Positions 34,014 through 44,365 of a stretch of DNA of 64,000 nt are shown piece after piece; positions within the stretch are counted from its first letter, which is position 1; every line of letters begins with the position of its first letter. The position numbers and the translations under genes are program-made. This stretch comes from Marinifilum breve (GTDB lineage Bacteria; Bacteroidota; Bacteroidia; Bacteroidales; Marinifilaceae): NCBI RefSeq assembly GCF_003202155.1, contig NZ_QFLI01000001.1, forward strand, positions 744,001 to 808,000, read 5' to 3'. The notes under the pieces are model-generated. The model was not told where the DNA came from and ran no database searches. It saw only the letters and a program-made list of their open reading frames with translations.

Positions 34014-34469
34014 ATGGGAAAATTCAGTCATATCGACAATGAGGGAAAAGCCAATATGGTAGATGTTGGTGATAAAATTCCGCAAATAAGAGAAGCCAGG
34101 GCCACAGGCAAAATTATATTGGAAGAACAAACACTTCAACTTATTAATGAAAATGCATTAAAAAAAGGTGATGTTTTAACCGTAGCTGAAATCGCAGGAA
34201 TTCAAGCTGCGAAAAAAACAAGTGATTTAATTCCATTGTGCCACACATTGCAAATCACAAAGGCTGAAGTAAAGTGTAGAGTGGTTGAGGATGGTGTTGT
34301 TGCTGATACAATGGTAAAATGTATAGGACAAACTGGTGTTGAAATGGAAGCTTTAAGTGCTGCAAGTGTTGCCCTTCTCACCATTTACGACATGTGTAAA
34401 GCGGTTGACAAAAACATGAGAATTGAAGGCATTAAGCTATTGGACAAAACTAAAACTGACTTGAAATAA
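34014..34469 (+). CDS. moaC: Cyclic pyranopterin monophosphate synthase MoaC
   Basis: The 151-residue protein is typical MoaC: MVDVGDK, KKTSDLIPLCHTLQITKAEV with the conserved active-site His, GQTGVEMEALSAASVALLTIYDMCKAVDK, and GIKLLDKTK near the end. It rearranges 3',8-cyclo-GTP to cyclic pyranopterin monophosphate together with MoaA. It follows moaA after 94 bp, and its partner for the next step, MoaD/MoaE, is not in this window. Confidence 0.95.
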   Translation: MGKFSHIDNEGKANMVDVGDKIPQIREARATGKIILEEQTLQLINENALKKGDVLTVAEIAGIQAAKKTSDLIPLCHTLQITKAEVKCRVVEDGVVADTMVKCIGQTGVEMEALSAASVALLTIYDMCKAVDKNMRIEGIKLLDKTKTDLK

Positions 34470-34475
34470 ATTACT

Positions 34476-35411
34476 ATGAACAAAGAAGTAAGTGTATTAT
34501 CGGTTAATATTTCAGAAAAGAAAAGTACTATTAAAAAACCTGTTGAAAGTATTGCGCTAAGCTCTATTGGAGTTGAAGGTGATGCTCATTCGGGAAACTG
34601 GCACCGTCAGGTTAGTTTATTGGCTAAGGAAAGTATCGATAAGTTCTCGGAAGAAGCGAAACGAAAAATCAATTTTGGCGAATTTGCCGAGAACATCACT
34701 ACCGAAGGTATTTTATTGCATCATACTGCACCTCTCGATAGATTTACCTTTGGCGATCTTGAACTTGAGGTTACCCAGATTGGTAAAAAATGTCATGGCG
34801 ACAATTGCAGTATTTTCAGGGAGGTTGGCAATTGTGTTATGCCTAAGGAGGGAATCTTCTGTAGAGTTATTAAAAACGGCGCTCTTAAAGCTGGTGATAC
34901 ATTAACTTATTATCCAAGAGTGATAAAAACAATGATCATTACACTTAGCGATAGAGCCAGCAGAGGCGAATATGCTGACAAAAGTGGTCCATTGGCTGAA
35001 AAACTTTGCCAGGATTTCTACAAATCACGAAACCGACATTATAGCATCGAAAAACACATCATACCCGATCAAGAAGAGGAACTATCAAAACTACTTGACA
35101 AAGCAAAATCGGAAGACTTTGACATTGTTTTCACCACTGGTGGAACAGGAATAGGTCCTAAAGACATTACTCCTGAAGTGGTAAAAAAACACATTAGCAA
35201 AGAGATCCCTGGTATTATGGAACTAATCAGGGTAAAATATGGAATGGAAAAACCAAATGCATTGGTCAGTCGAGGAATTGCAGGTGTTATGGATAAAACT
35301 TTAATTTACGCCATGCCGGGAAGCCCAAAGGCGGTTAATGAATATTGCAGCGAAATATTTAAGACCATCGAGCACTCATTATACATGCTAAATGAACTTG
35401 ATCTGCATTAA
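34476..35411 (+). CDS. MOSC domain - MogA/MoaB fusion protein
   Basis: The 311-residue protein joins two domains. Residues about 1-145 form a MOSC domain (GVEGDAHSGNWHRQVSLL, then the Cys-containing KKCHGDNCSIF, with C possibly a sulfur acceptor). Residues about 150-311 form a MogA/MoaB-type domain (TMIITLSDRASRGEYADKSG, FTTGGTGIGPKDITPE, MPGSPKAVNEY). The latter adenylylates molybdopterin. MOSC domains bind or transfer sulfur or cofactor, so the fusion might link adenylylation with delivery or sulfuration. The start is 6 bp after moaC, so it closes the operon. Confidence 0.93.
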   Translation: MNKEVSVLSVNISEKKSTIKKPVESIALSSIGVEGDAHSGNWHRQVSLLAKESIDKFSEEAKRKINFGEFAENITTEGILLHHTAPLDRFTFGDLELEVTQIGKKCHGDNCSIFREVGNCVMPKEGIFCRVIKNGALKAGDTLTYYPRVIKTMIITLSDRASRGEYADKSGPLAEKLCQDFYKSRNRHYSIEKHIIPDQEEELSKLLDKAKSEDFDIVFTTGGTGIGPKDITPEVVKKHISKEIPGIMELIRVKYGMEKPNALVSRGIAGVMDKTLIYAMPGSPKAVNEYCSEIFKTIEHSLYMLNELDLH

Positions 35412-35477
35412 TTGAAAAAATAATTCAACTGAACATCAAGCGCTTCGAAAATAATTCGAATTTATTGCAAAAAAATG

Positions 35478-35509
35478 TTTGGTAGCAAATAAATTTTGTT
35501 CTACATTTG
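35478..35509 (+). promoter_or_regulatory. Promoter of the tRNA cluster
   Basis: TTTG (35478-35481), a 20-bp spacer and TACATTTG (35502-35509) match the Bacteroidota consensus. The first tRNA starts about 45 bases after the predicted transcript start. Confidence 0.75.
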
Positions 35510-35560
35510 CACCCGTTATCACAAGAGATAACAGAGCAACAACAGCTCAAATCAAGTATT

Positions 35561-35645
35561 GGAGAGATGGCAGAGTGGTCGAATGCGGTGGTCTTGAAAA
35601 CCATTGTACGGCAACGTACCGGGGGTTCGAATCCCTCTCTCTCCG
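35561..35645 (+). tRNA. tRNA-Ser(TGA)
   Basis: An 85-base class II tRNA with acceptor stem GGAGAGA/TCTCTCC, anticodon TGA in TCTTGAAAA, a long variable arm and the T-loop GGTTCGAATCC. No CCA is encoded. It is identical to the copy at 35935-36019. Confidence 0.97.
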
Positions 35646-35650
35646 CACTA

Positions 35651-35676
35651 AGAATCTCGATGAGATTCTTTTTTTA
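35651..35676 (+). terminator. Intrinsic terminator after the first tRNA-Ser
   Basis: AGAATCTC/GAGATTCT is followed by seven T. It lies between tRNA-Ser and tRNA-Tyr, which suggests separate transcripts or processing after readthrough. Confidence 0.85.
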
Positions 35677-35690
35677 TGCTGAAAATATTT

Positions 35691-35773
35691 GGGGAGATAC
35701 CAAAGTGGCCAACTGGGGCGGACTGTAACTCCGCTGACTTTCGTCTTCGTAGGTTCGAATCCTGCTCTCCCCA
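35691..35773 (+). tRNA. tRNA-Tyr(GTA)
   Basis: An 83-base class II tRNA with acceptor stem GGGGAGA/TCTCCCC, anticodon GTA in GACTGTAACTCC, a variable arm and the T-loop AGGTTCGAATCCT. No CCA is encoded. Confidence 0.97.
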
Positions 35774-35863
35774 CAAAATCGGATTGAAAACGTTCAATCT
35801 TTAAAAATATTCTTGTAGGAATTATTACGGGTTCATTCTCGTATACTAAGCAAAACAAATACT

Positions 35864-35934
35864 GGAGAGATGGCAGAGTGGTCGTCCCGATAGCTATCGG
35901 GAGCGGTGATCTTGAAAATCATTCCTTACATTTT
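35864..35934 (+). pseudogene. Broken tRNA-Ser(TGA) copy interrupted by a palindrome
   Basis: The first 21 bases (35864-35884) are identical to the 5' end of the two intact tRNA-Ser genes. An 18-bp palindrome (35885-35902) then replaces the AAT of the D-loop. The sequence resumes with the anticodon arm GCGGTGATCTTGAAAATCATT, in which a G-C pair has become A-T on both sides, so the stem still pairs. The variable, T and acceptor 3' parts are absent, and the intact copy starts at once. It cannot form a normal tRNA. Confidence 0.8.
35885..35902. repeat. 18-bp palindrome inside the broken tRNA-Ser
   Basis: TCCCGATAG followed by its exact reverse complement. I take it for one copy of a dispersed palindromic element common in Bacteroidota intergenic DNA. 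It is not found elsewhere in this window as far as I can see. Confidence 0.65.
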
Positions 35935-36019
35935 GGAGAGATGGCAGAGTGGTCGAATGCGGTGGTCTTGAAAACCATTGTACGGCAACGTACCGGGGGT
36001 TCGAATCCCTCTCTCTCCG
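35935..36019 (+). tRNA. tRNA-Ser(TGA), second identical copy
   Basis: The 85 bases are identical to the tRNA-Ser at 35561-35645, including the TGA anticodon and the whole variable arm. It follows directly on the broken copy, with no spacer of its own. Confidence 0.96.
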
Positions 36020-36027
36020 CTGATATA

Positions 36028-36061
36028 AGCACTGAAGTTGAAAAACTTTGGTGCTTTTTTT
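36028..36061 (+). terminator. Intrinsic terminator of the second tRNA-Ser
   Basis: AGCACTGAAGTT/AACTTTGGTGCT (two wobbles) with a GAAA loop is followed by seven T. Confidence 0.9.
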
Positions 36062-36376
36062 ATGCAATAAACTCAAAGGGATAAGAACCCACAGGGGGTC
36101 GTAGCATGTTCACGAATCAAGAATGAACCAATACTCTATCCGCAATTTAGACTACTTTCTAAACTAGCAATTTTATTCAATTTATCCGTAGCATTCCCTA
36201 GTCCGTTAGCGCTTACCTCTTTCCGATTTTACCTCCACTCAACTACATAAAAAAAGTACCTGCAAATCCATTGACTTACAGGTGCTTTTTATAGAATTGG
36301 CAATTTGGCTCACAAAGCTTGCTTTGAAACAAGTATTTCCATTGGATTGGTGAGCAATTGCGATATGGATCCTTGC
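36062..36376. other. Intergenic stretch between the tRNA cluster and the sulfatase locus
   Basis: About 315 bp without a gene. It contains only the terminator of the PUL transcript (36248-36290). No copy of the tRNA 3' end or other att-like repeat is visible. Confidence 0.6.
36248..36290 (-). terminator. Intrinsic terminator at the end of the PUL
   Basis: On the minus strand AAAAAGCACCTGTAA/TTGCAGGTACTTTTT (wobbles) forms a long hairpin with a T-run, about 90 bp after the last sulfatase stop codon. Confidence 0.8.
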
Positions 36377-37927
36377 TTATTTCAGTTTAAGTTTTTGTGT
36401 TTTTTTATACTTCTCCCCTCTCACGGCAATAAACTCACCATACATTTCCTTCAATTTTGCCTGATTAGATGCTGCCAAATTGTTTTGCTGTGCAATGTCC
36501 TCTTTCAAATTGTACAATTGAAATTCTTTGGAATTCCCCAATTCGATATTCACTTGTTTCGAAACAGCAGGTCCATTGTAGGGTGGAATCATCAACCAAT
36601 CACCTTTTCTTAATGCCGTTCGGCTAGTCGCTTCAATAATCAAGCTCTCTCTCCCTGTCTTGCTTTCTCCCATTAATGCCGGCAAGACATTTTCACTGTC
36701 CGTTTTGGGCGCTTCTGCACCAATTAAACTGGCTATCGACTTCATTAAGTCCATCTGGCAGACCAAAGCATCAGATTCCTGTGATTGAACTCTCCCTTTC
36801 CAATAGGTAATGAAAGGCACACGTGTTCCTGCCTCGAACAAGCTGTATTTTCCTCCACGCAAAGCTCCCGTTGGCTTGTGTTTTCCTAATTTTTCCACCG
36901 CATCGTCATAGTATCCATCATTCAATACCGGTCCGTTGTCACTCGAAAATACAATTAAGGTATTGTCCAGCAACCCTTCCTCCTTCATGGTTTTCATGAA
37001 CTCACCAATACACCAATCAGCTTCCAGAATTACATCTCCTCTTGGTCCCATTCCCGATTTGCCAACAAAGCGAGGATGTGGCGTTCTTGGAACATGTGGC
37101 TGTTGCATTGCATAATAAAGGAAAAATGGCTGATCCTTATGTGTTTTTACGTAGTCTTTCACCTTCTCCAGGAAATGATCAGCCATATCAATGTCGCTCC
37201 ATTTGGCCGACTCGCCCCCCTTCATGAATCCAATTCTCGGAATTCCATTTACAATACTGCTGTTGTGCCCATGATGCCATTTCATGCTCAACAGCTCCGG
37301 ATTTTCTTTTCCGGTAGGCTTACCTTCAAAGTTGTGATCATAGTCAATTTCAATTGGATCATTGGGGTCCAGACCTGCCACATGGCCATTGTCGATGTAA
37401 ACGGTTGGCACACGATCCTGGGTTGCAGCCATGATGTATGATTCATCAAAGCCCACCTCGTTGGGTCCTGGTGTTACCCTTTCGTTCCAGTTTACGACTC
37501 CCGTTCCCAAACCCAAATGCCATTTACCAATCACTGCCGTCTGATAGCCATTGGCTTTCATCATTTTTGGCAAAGTTGGCTGATCGGTACCAATTAACAA
37601 TGGTGCAGTTCCCGGTAAGATTTTAGCATCCTTATTTCGCCAAGGATAGGTCCCCGTAAGAAGAGCATATCTACTAGGGGTACAGGTTGCCGAAGATGCA
37701 TATCCATTGGTAAATCTCACCCCATTATTGGCCAAATTATCGATATTGGGCGTTGCGATTTCGCTAGCACCATAGGAACTTAAGTCTCCATATCCCAAAT
37801 CATCAAGGTATATGATTACAACATTCGGTTTTTCATTCACTTCAGCATTCCCTTTGCTTTTCGCCTGACAGGCCGTTAGGCAAGCTGGCACGAATACTGG
37901 CAATAGAAACTTCATCATTTTTTTCAT
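36377..37927 (-). CDS. S1 family sulfatase (lipoprotein), PUL sulfatase 6
   Basis: The 516-residue protein is a type I sulfatase. The formylglycine site is C82 in ATCTPSRYALLTG (C-x-P-S-R), metal ligands D42-D43 lie in IYLDDLGYGD, and KWHLG and SDNGP follow at the expected places. The N-terminus has a lipobox (LTAC20), so it should be a lipoprotein. It hydrolyses sulfate esters on a glycan; the exact position cannot be told. It is the last gene of the PUL, 36 bp downstream of another sulfatase. Activity needs a maturase (anSME) that is not in this window. Confidence 0.92.
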   Translation of the reverse strand: MKKMMKFLLPVFVPACLTACQAKSKGNAEVNEKPNVVIIYLDDLGYGDLSSYGASEIATPNIDNLANNGVRFTNGYASSATCTPSRYALLTGTYPWRNKDAKILPGTAPLLIGTDQPTLPKMMKANGYQTAVIGKWHLGLGTGVVNWNERVTPGPNEVGFDESYIMAATQDRVPTVYIDNGHVAGLDPNDPIEIDYDHNFEGKPTGKENPELLSMKWHHGHNSSIVNGIPRIGFMKGGESAKWSDIDMADHFLEKVKDYVKTHKDQPFFLYYAMQQPHVPRTPHPRFVGKSGMGPRGDVILEADWCIGEFMKTMKEEGLLDNTLIVFSSDNGPVLNDGYYDDAVEKLGKHKPTGALRGGKYSLFEAGTRVPFITYWKGRVQSQESDALVCQMDLMKSIASLIGAEAPKTDSENVLPALMGESKTGRESLIIEATSRTALRKGDWLMIPPYNGPAVSKQVNIELGNSKEFQLYNLKEDIAQQNNLAASNQAKLKEMYGEFIAVRGEKYKKTQKLKLK

Positions 37928-37963
37928 TTCTCTTCCTCTTATTTATTCTGATAATCACTCTTT

Positions 37964-39472
37964 TTATTTTGATTCCTGGCTTTTGAACAGGCTCTCGAAC
38001 TTTTTTTCCCACCAGCTTACATACTCCTGGTTTGTTGGAGCAAGGGGCAATCTCTTTTTCACTTTCCAAATGGAGTCCATTTTTGCCATCTGTTTTTTCC
38101 AATACTCAATTTCCCCTTGATCTTCGGGGTAAGTGGCCCGATCGCATTCCTCAAGCCATTGCTCCAGTTTTTCTTTAAGTTCCTTTTTAATCCCCTTATA
38201 ACTTGCCTCTTCGGCAAGGTTATATATTTCATACGGATCGGATGATAAATCATACAGCTCCTCTTCCGGGCGCGAGTCTGATAAAAACTGTAGCTGCACG
38301 GGACTAAGGCGATTCGACTCCTTTAGGACTTCCATTAAAGGCAAATAAGGGTATTGATTTCGTTTATAAGCATTGTATTGAGCGTACGGCTTTTCCGGAT
38401 AGAAATTTCGGATGTATTTGAATTGTCCGGTGCGAACTGCACGAATTCTATCCACGCTTTCGTCTCTTCTGTCGCGCATGCTAAATACTTCTGTACGCGG
38501 TTTATGAGCCCCCAGGAAGTTTTGTCCCTGCATGTAGGCGGGAATGTTGATTCCTGCCAGCTGCAAAGCCGTTGCTGCCAAATCGATATTACTGATGAGT
38601 TCCTCCCTCACTTCCTTCGCATGCTCTTTCTTTGGATATCGAACAATGAGCGGGGTATTGGTTCCTCCATCATACAAAAATTGCTTGTGCCTCACCATGG
38701 GACTTCCCTGGTCGCCCACAAAAAATACATAGGTATTCTCCTCCAGACCATCCTTTTTCAATCGTGCCAAAATCTTACCCACTTCCCTGTCTACCAACTG
38801 AACGGTTTCCAGGTAGAAAGCCATATCCTGCCTGATTAAAGTATGATCGGGCCAGTAGGGTGGCACTTTTAGCCCGGAAGGATCAACAGGACGTGCGGTA
38901 TCTCTTCGGAAAGGGCGGTGTGGCTTATGAATTTGTATTTGTCCAAAAAAAGGCTGTCCCTCTTTGCGTTCACGCCAATCCACTCCATCATATATCTCAT
39001 AATCAGTAATGAAATTGTAATCCTCTTTGCCAGGTTTCCCGGGCTTTTCGCAACTGCCATTAAAAGTATAATAGCCAGCTTCTTCGAAATATTCGGTAAT
39101 GGTTTTGATGCCTTTGGGTAGCTTTTTCATGGCTTCCTTGCGGGTTCTGTGCTGATGGCAATTGATACTTACCGGGTACATTCCCGTGATCAGACCAGAC
39201 CTGCTGGGAGAACAAACTGCCGTTACCGTATAACAATTGGAGAACAAGATTCCTTCTCCGGCCAGGCGATCCAGATTTTCGGTCTTAACCGACTGATTGC
39301 CATAGCATCCTAAATCGGTGCCCAAATCATCAGCTACAATCCAAAGGATATTGGGTTTTTTCAAGTTTTTATCATCTTTTGGACTGCTTCCTGCTGCACT
39401 AACACTCGTCAGCAATGAAGCAGACAGAAGACTGCCCCCAATTAAAAGGGAGTTTATAATGGTGGTTTTCAT
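37964..39472 (-). CDS. S1 family sulfatase, PUL sulfatase 5
   Basis: The 502-residue protein is a type I sulfatase with C87 in TAVCSPSRSGLITG and the metal ligands D48-D49 in IVADDLGTDLG. Residues FFVGDQGSPMVRHK stand where other sulfatases have SDNG, as in the branch near heparan N-sulfatase or iduronate-2-sulfatase-like enzymes. The N-terminus is a long signal peptide (about 1-27) without a lipobox, so it is probably periplasmic. It differs clearly from the five other sulfatases here and should act on a different sulfate position. It lies 21 bp after sulfatase 4. Confidence 0.92.
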   Translation of the reverse strand: MKTTIINSLLIGGSLLSASLLTSVSAAGSSPKDDKNLKKPNILWIVADDLGTDLGCYGNQSVKTENLDRLAGEGILFSNCYTVTAVCSPSRSGLITGMYPVSINCHQHRTRKEAMKKLPKGIKTITEYFEEAGYYTFNGSCEKPGKPGKEDYNFITDYEIYDGVDWRERKEGQPFFGQIQIHKPHRPFRRDTARPVDPSGLKVPPYWPDHTLIRQDMAFYLETVQLVDREVGKILARLKKDGLEENTYVFFVGDQGSPMVRHKQFLYDGGTNTPLIVRYPKKEHAKEVREELISNIDLAATALQLAGINIPAYMQGQNFLGAHKPRTEVFSMRDRRDESVDRIRAVRTGQFKYIRNFYPEKPYAQYNAYKRNQYPYLPLMEVLKESNRLSPVQLQFLSDSRPEEELYDLSSDPYEIYNLAEEASYKGIKKELKEKLEQWLEECDRATYPEDQGEIEYWKKQMAKMDSIWKVKKRLPLAPTNQEYVSWWEKKFESLFKSQESK

Positions 39473-39493
39473 ATTTTTAAAATTGATTCTTTA

Positions 39494-40891
39494 CTAATCG
39501 CCAAAAGGAAAAGCATCTACCGGCCTGCGTGAGTTCGCAAACAGTTCTTTCATCTCTTTGACCAGCTTGGGATACTGATCGGCTACATTCTTTTCCTCGC
39601 CAGGATCAACAGACAAATCGAACAGTTGTATGGCTGCATTTTTATCCTTTTTCGCCCCCAGGCGCAGGGCTTTCCATTTCCCTTTGCGGATGGCTTGCTT
39701 GCCTGCTTTTTCATGAAACTCCCAGTACAGGTAATCGTGTTCAGCCTGTTCCTGTCCCAGGAGAGCCGGCACATAGGAGATGCCATCCAGACCTTCCGGT
39801 GCGTCCACTCCTGCCAGTTCGCAGGCTGTGGGCATGAAATCCCAAAAGGCACTGATGTGATCACTCTTTGTACCCGCTTTGATCTTCCCTGGCCACCAGG
39901 CCACAAAAGGGGAACGAATGCCTCCTTCGTAAAGGTCACGCTTGTAGCCTCTATATATCCCATTGCTATCGAAAAAATCAGGATCGTTTCCCGATTCGAG
40001 ATGTGGCCCATTGTCCGAGGTAAAAATGATGATGGTATTTTCTGCCAGTCCCATTTTTTCGATAAGTGATCTGATTCGTCCCAGGTCCGCATCCATCATC
40101 GAAACCATTGCAGCATATGCAGCTTTGGGCGAATCTTGCTTGTGGTAATGTCCTCCAGGATGCGGCGTCTCCTGGTACCTTCCTTTGTACTGATCCATAT
40201 ATTCCTTTGGAGCTGCCAGTTCGGCATGGGGAACCACATAGGACAGGTAAAGAAAAAATGCTTCTTCCTTGTTCTGCCTGATAAATTCCAGTGCATTATT
40301 GGTAAGCAGTTGATGACTGTGTACTTTTCTTTGTCCATTTTTATTCTCCGGAACATCAATGCGCTTGTCATTATGCCACAAGTAATCAGGGTAATTCGTG
40401 TGTGCATGTCTCTGGCAATTGTAGCCATAGAAATGATCGAAACCTTTTTTCAATGGATCGCCTGCAGAGCCTGGATAACCCAGTCCCCACTTTCCCACCA
40501 GTGCCGTTTTGTATCCTGCATCCTGCATGCATTCCGCTACGGTTTTTGTAGTTACAGAAATGGGATACTGACCTTCCGGCTGATTCGCTTTGTTCCCCCG
40601 AATATCGGTATGTCCCGTATGCAGTCCCGTCATCAAGGCACATCTTGAAGGGGCACAAACAGTGGTTCCTGCATAGTGATTGCTAAAAAGGATTCCATCT
40701 TTCGCCATGCGGTCGATATGTGGGGTTTCAATCTTTTTTTGACCAAAACATCCCAGGTCGGTATAGCCTAAATCATCTGCCAAAACATATATGATATTGG
40801 GACGATCGGCTTTCGTTTGTGCTTGTGCATTGGGGGAAAACAGCAAAGTACTTGCTCCCAGTCCACAAGCGAATATTTGTGTTAGTTTCAT
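39494..40891 (-). CDS. S1 family sulfatase, PUL sulfatase 4
   Basis: The 465-residue protein is a type I sulfatase with C79 in TTVCAPSRCALMTG, the metal ligands D39-D40 in VLADDLGYTDLG, GHTDIRGN after the active site, and KWGLG and SDNGPH later. The GHTxIRGN pattern is typical of one arylsulfatase A-like branch. The signal peptide ends near residue 25 (NAQAQ). It is expected in the periplasm. It is the first of three adjacent sulfatase genes at the PUL end and is 128 bp downstream of the beta-galactosidase gene. Confidence 0.92.
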   Translation of the reverse strand: MKLTQIFACGLGASTLLFSPNAQAQTKADRPNIIYVLADDLGYTDLGCFGQKKIETPHIDRMAKDGILFSNHYAGTTVCAPSRCALMTGLHTGHTDIRGNKANQPEGQYPISVTTKTVAECMQDAGYKTALVGKWGLGYPGSAGDPLKKGFDHFYGYNCQRHAHTNYPDYLWHNDKRIDVPENKNGQRKVHSHQLLTNNALEFIRQNKEEAFFLYLSYVVPHAELAAPKEYMDQYKGRYQETPHPGGHYHKQDSPKAAYAAMVSMMDADLGRIRSLIEKMGLAENTIIIFTSDNGPHLESGNDPDFFDSNGIYRGYKRDLYEGGIRSPFVAWWPGKIKAGTKSDHISAFWDFMPTACELAGVDAPEGLDGISYVPALLGQEQAEHDYLYWEFHEKAGKQAIRKGKWKALRLGAKKDKNAAIQLFDLSVDPGEEKNVADQYPKLVKEMKELFANSRRPVDAFPFGD

Positions 40892-40971
40892 ATGATTATA
40901 ATTTGTTTACAGTTGCCACATGGAACACTGTGAATCATTAGTATTTTGAGTTCTTTACATCCAACATTTCC

Positions 40972-41010
40972 ACTCCAAGTACTCCAAGTACTCCAAGTAC
41001 TCCAAGTACT
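40972..41010. repeat. 9-bp tandem repeat, four copies
   Basis: ACTCCAAGT is repeated four times from 40972 to 41007, followed by ACT. It lies directly after the beta-galactosidase stop codon, between it and the next sulfatase gene, so a change in copy number would affect only the mRNA spacer. Confidence 0.9.
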
Positions 41011-41019
41011 TTATAATAT

Positions 41020-44301
<3,282 letters not shown>

Positions 44302-44365
44302 TTAGCACCAAGGCATGTCTGCCAAATGATCTCACGTCCCCTTCATCAATATTTTTATTCGGGTT

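Noticed and set aside
35885-35902. Insertion sequence in the tRNA copy
   Set aside because: The insert is only an 18-bp palindrome with no transposase or target-site duplication.
35479-36084. Short open frames across the tRNA cluster
   Set aside because: They run through the tRNA genes in both directions and repeat where the tRNA repeats. The tRNAs explain the sequence.
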